Shown in pieces: positions 5,300 through 5,578 of a DNA stretch of 5,578 bases. This DNA comes from Rhodobacteraceae bacterium UBA996 (GTDB lineage Bacteria > Pseudomonadota > Alphaproteobacteria > Rhodobacterales > Rhodobacteraceae). The stretch covers positions 1-5,578 of the forward strand of contig DBBA01000354.1 in assembly GCA_002291955.1 (NCBI GenBank), in the 5' to 3' direction. The position numbers and the translations under genes were made by a program. Positions within the stretch are counted from its first letter, which is position 1, and the number at the start of each line of letters is the position of its first letter. The notes under the pieces were generated by a model. It saw nothing but the letters and a program-made list of their open reading frames with translations, was not told the DNA's origin and did not search any database.

Positions 5300-5578
5300 G
5301 TGCAGCCTTCGGACCTGTCCGCACCGGCTGCCGGTGAATTCACTGTTTCCGATCATGCCGCGAGCCTTCGCGGCGGAGCGGGGCAGGCGAGTGGGCCCCC
5401 CGGGGCCGGAACCTGCCTGTGCGGTGCCCCTTGCGGCGCGGCAGGCGTCTGAGAGGGGTGGCCGCCTGCGGCCGCCGGAGTTGAAACGCGATGGGCGTCG
5501 CCGCCGCTGACGGGCCAAGGGACGCGCGACACCGCGCCGTCACGCCCGCGGTCGCCTGCCCGCGCCCAATCATGGACG
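5300..5578 (+). promoter_or_regulatory. Hairpin-rich stretch, probable long 5' untranslated leader of the next gene
   Basis: Perfect stems in order are GCCGCGA/TCGCGGC (5357-5363 with 5368-5374, loop GCCT), GGCCC/GGGCC (5394-5398 with 5403-5407), CCTGCC/GGCAGG (5412-5417 with 5440-5445), GGCCG/CGGCC (5460-5464 with 5469-5473), and TGACGG/CCGTCA (5508-5513 with 5537-5542) enclosing CGCG/CGCG (5523-5526 with 5533-5536). No coding sequence fits. An ATG at 5572 has no SD, so the true start may be further on. Long structured leaders are known for several bacterial genes, including the autoregulated RNase E gene, but the downstream gene cannot be named here. A small RNA starting near 5300 is the alternative. 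Confidence 0.4.

Larger units (their letters stand above)
4944..5578. other. 635-base non-coding region after dctD
   Basis: Open frames on both strands here give arginine/proline/alanine-rich translations with no recognisable family, typical of chance frames in GC-rich DNA. The first part (to about 5075) holds hairpins that suit transcription termination. The middle part (5076-5247) shows only one GC-only hairpin. From about 5248 a relatively AT-richer patch carries a promoter-like element, followed by a hairpin-rich stretch running to the window end. No tRNA, rRNA or CRISPR pattern was seen. Confidence 0.65.

Noticed and set aside
5229..5510. 93-codon + strand frame across the candidate promoter and leader
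   Set aside because: It ends in a run of arginines, has no recognisable features, and its upstream ATG codons lie before or within the promoter-like element.
5572..5578. ATG at 5572 as the start of the next gene
   Set aside because: There is no Shine-Dalgarno in the preceding 20 bases and only two codons are visible, so it cannot be supported.

Overview
The window looks like a high-GC alphaproteobacterial chromosome, most likely Rhodobacterales (Paracoccus/Rhodobacter-like). The evidence is strong G/C preference at codon third positions, the purC-purS-purQ order, a separate small PurS, and DctB/DctD-type proteins. All genes recognised lie on the + strand; species-level placement is not possible from this sequence alone.

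Positions 1-1677 hold the end of a purine biosynthesis cluster. It contains the C-terminal three quarters of purC (SAICAR synthetase), a 79-residue purS starting at GTG, and purQ. PurS and PurQ are the small and glutaminase subunits of FGAM synthase; the large subunit PurL is not in the window. A perfect 8-bp-arm palindrome lies in the purS-purQ gap.

Positions 1725-4943 hold a two-component system. dctB encodes a membrane histidine kinase with a large periplasmic sensor, and dctD encodes a response regulator with receiver, AAA+ and Fis-type DNA-binding domains. By homology the pair senses C4-dicarboxylates and controls their uptake, although no transporter gene is present. The main oddity is in DctD. 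The receiver, Walker A and DNA-binding domain look intact, but the sigma54-contacting GAFTGA loop is cleanly missing. In addition, the Walker B acidic pair reads ED instead of DE, and the usual switch asparagine is serine. This suggests a DctD-like regulator that no longer works as a classical sigma54 activator.

Positions 4944-5578 (635 bases) carry no convincing gene on either strand. They contain two terminator-like hairpins after dctD, a further perfect hairpin, a candidate sigma70-type promoter (5264-5293) with a dyad and direct repeat over its -35, and then a long hairpin-rich stretch. That stretch reads as the untranslated leader of a + strand gene beginning at or beyond the window end. 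The leader contains two copies of an 8-mer complementary to a site near its 3' end, so alternative folds are possible.
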